A stretch of DNA of 10,325 nt from Paranoxybacillus sp035645275 (GTDB lineage: Bacteria; Bacillota; Bacilli; Bacillales; Anoxybacillaceae): positions 1-10,325 of the forward strand of contig DASQMX010000035.1 in NCBI GenBank assembly GCA_035645275.1, written 5' to 3'. Both the position numbers and the translations under genes were made by a program. Below, in pieces: positions 10,082 to 10,325 of the stretch (positions within the stretch are counted from its first letter, which is position 1; the number at the start of each line of letters is the position of its first letter). The notes under the pieces were generated by a model. It ran no database searches. It was not told where the DNA came from and saw nothing but the letters and a program-made list of their open reading frames with translations.

Positions 10082-10325
10082 TGTTATGTCAAGAAAACGG
10101 ACACGTTAAACAGAGAGAAATAGCTGAACTTAGGCAGCTACTTTTCTCTGATTAGCGTAGTAAGCAGCCTCAAATTCACATGGTGATACATAGCCAAGGG
10201 CGGAATGACTTCTTTTGCGGTTGTAGAAGCATTCGATGTACTCAAAAATGGCTTGTTTCGCTTCTTTTCGCGTGCGGAATCGATTCAGATAAATACACTC
10301 TTTCTTGATGAGGCTATGAAACGAC
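10082..10325 (-). mobile_element. IS3-family insertion sequence, right (transposase-end) part; rest lies outside the window
   Basis: Read on the minus strand, the transposase C-terminus is followed by a short tail and a terminal repeat whose outer end begins TGTTATGTC at 10082. The inner GGACACG...AACAG...GAGA pattern is shared with the IS end at 141. The element has the same orientation as the one at the left edge. Both could be copies of one IS, which the window cannot prove because different parts are seen. Confidence 0.8.
10130..10325 (-). CDS. IS3-family transposase, DDE subunit (OrfB), C-terminal 65 residues
   Basis: The minus-strand frame enters the window as SFHSLIKKECIYLNRFRTRK, continues EAKQAIFEYIECFYNRKRSH, then SALGYVSPCEFEAAYYANQR, and stops at 10130-10132. 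The motif YNRKRSHSALGYVSP is the classic C-terminal end of the rve/IS3 integrase core. The catalytic Glu normally sits just before SFHSLIKKE and lies immediately outside the window (the last base of that codon, G, is visible). The part seen is undamaged. Confidence 0.9.
   Translation of the reverse strand, partial: SFHSLIKKECIYLNRFRTRKEAKQAIFEYIECFYNRKRSHSALGYVSPCEFEAAYYANQRKVAA

Noticed and set aside
1..10325. tRNA, rRNA or riboswitch
   Set aside because: No cloverleaf, no rRNA-like conserved stretch and no recognisable aptamer motif was seen in the gaps; the hairpins found are terminators or repeat elements.

Overview
The window is AT-rich DNA of a Firmicute, most likely a Bacillus. Strong purine-rich ribosome binding sites, frequent TTG/GTG starts, Bacillus-type lipoproteins and many small intergenic hairpins with an AACGGG loop all point this way, and the hairpins suggest the B. 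cereus group (an impression from recall, not a search). It is an accessory, decaying region. Both edges are IS3-family insertion sequences read on the minus strand: the start of an element with its transposase N-terminus at 1-141, and the end of an element with its transposase C-terminus from 10082. About 9.9 kb lies between the two co-oriented IS ends. A third, diverged IS end of the same kind sits inside at 8143-8203, facing the other way.

Layout. 142-373 is a small hypothetical gene, probably cut by the left IS. 374-893 has no convincing gene and holds hairpins, two terminators and one copy of a ~176-bp dispersed repeat. 894-1836 carries two lipoproteins (YhfM-like and DUF4871-like). A secreted protein on the minus strand follows at 1912-2373. 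At 2445-3112 a frameshifted XRE regulator and a MarR regulator, both missing their 5' ends, are fused head to head. The MarR remnant leads into an ArsP/DUF318 permease (3194-4060) and a 50-residue protein with three Cys-Cys pairs (4074-4226), then a strong terminator. Next is a Pat/ArsN-like GNAT acetyltransferase broken by one in-frame TGA (4302-4793). 4794-5402 holds a perfect 15-bp inverted repeat and gene remnants. 5410-5816 is an exported Ig-like (SbsA-type) protein with a frameshift. 5817-6262 holds the second copy of the dispersed repeat. 6263-6894 contains small unidentified ORFs and fragments. An intact nitrilase (6911-7882) follows with its own terminator. An XRE regulator (8396-8734, minus) is divergent from an EAL-domain protein (8976-9674), which is followed by a broken membrane-anchored PilZ-domain gene (9705-10055).

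Two functional groups stand out. One is a metalloid-type set: a MarR remnant ending in Cys-Cys, an ArsP-like permease, a Cys-Cys peptide and an ArsN/Pat-like acetyltransferase. The other is a cyclic-di-GMP module: an EAL protein plus a PilZ receptor, with a divergent XRE gene and an 18-bp perfect palindrome in the shared promoter region. At least five genes are broken by truncation, frameshift or stop. This could be real decay between insertion sequences, or in part sequencing error. The intact, useful-looking genes are the permease, the Cys-Cys peptide, the nitrilase, the XRE regulator and the EAL protein.
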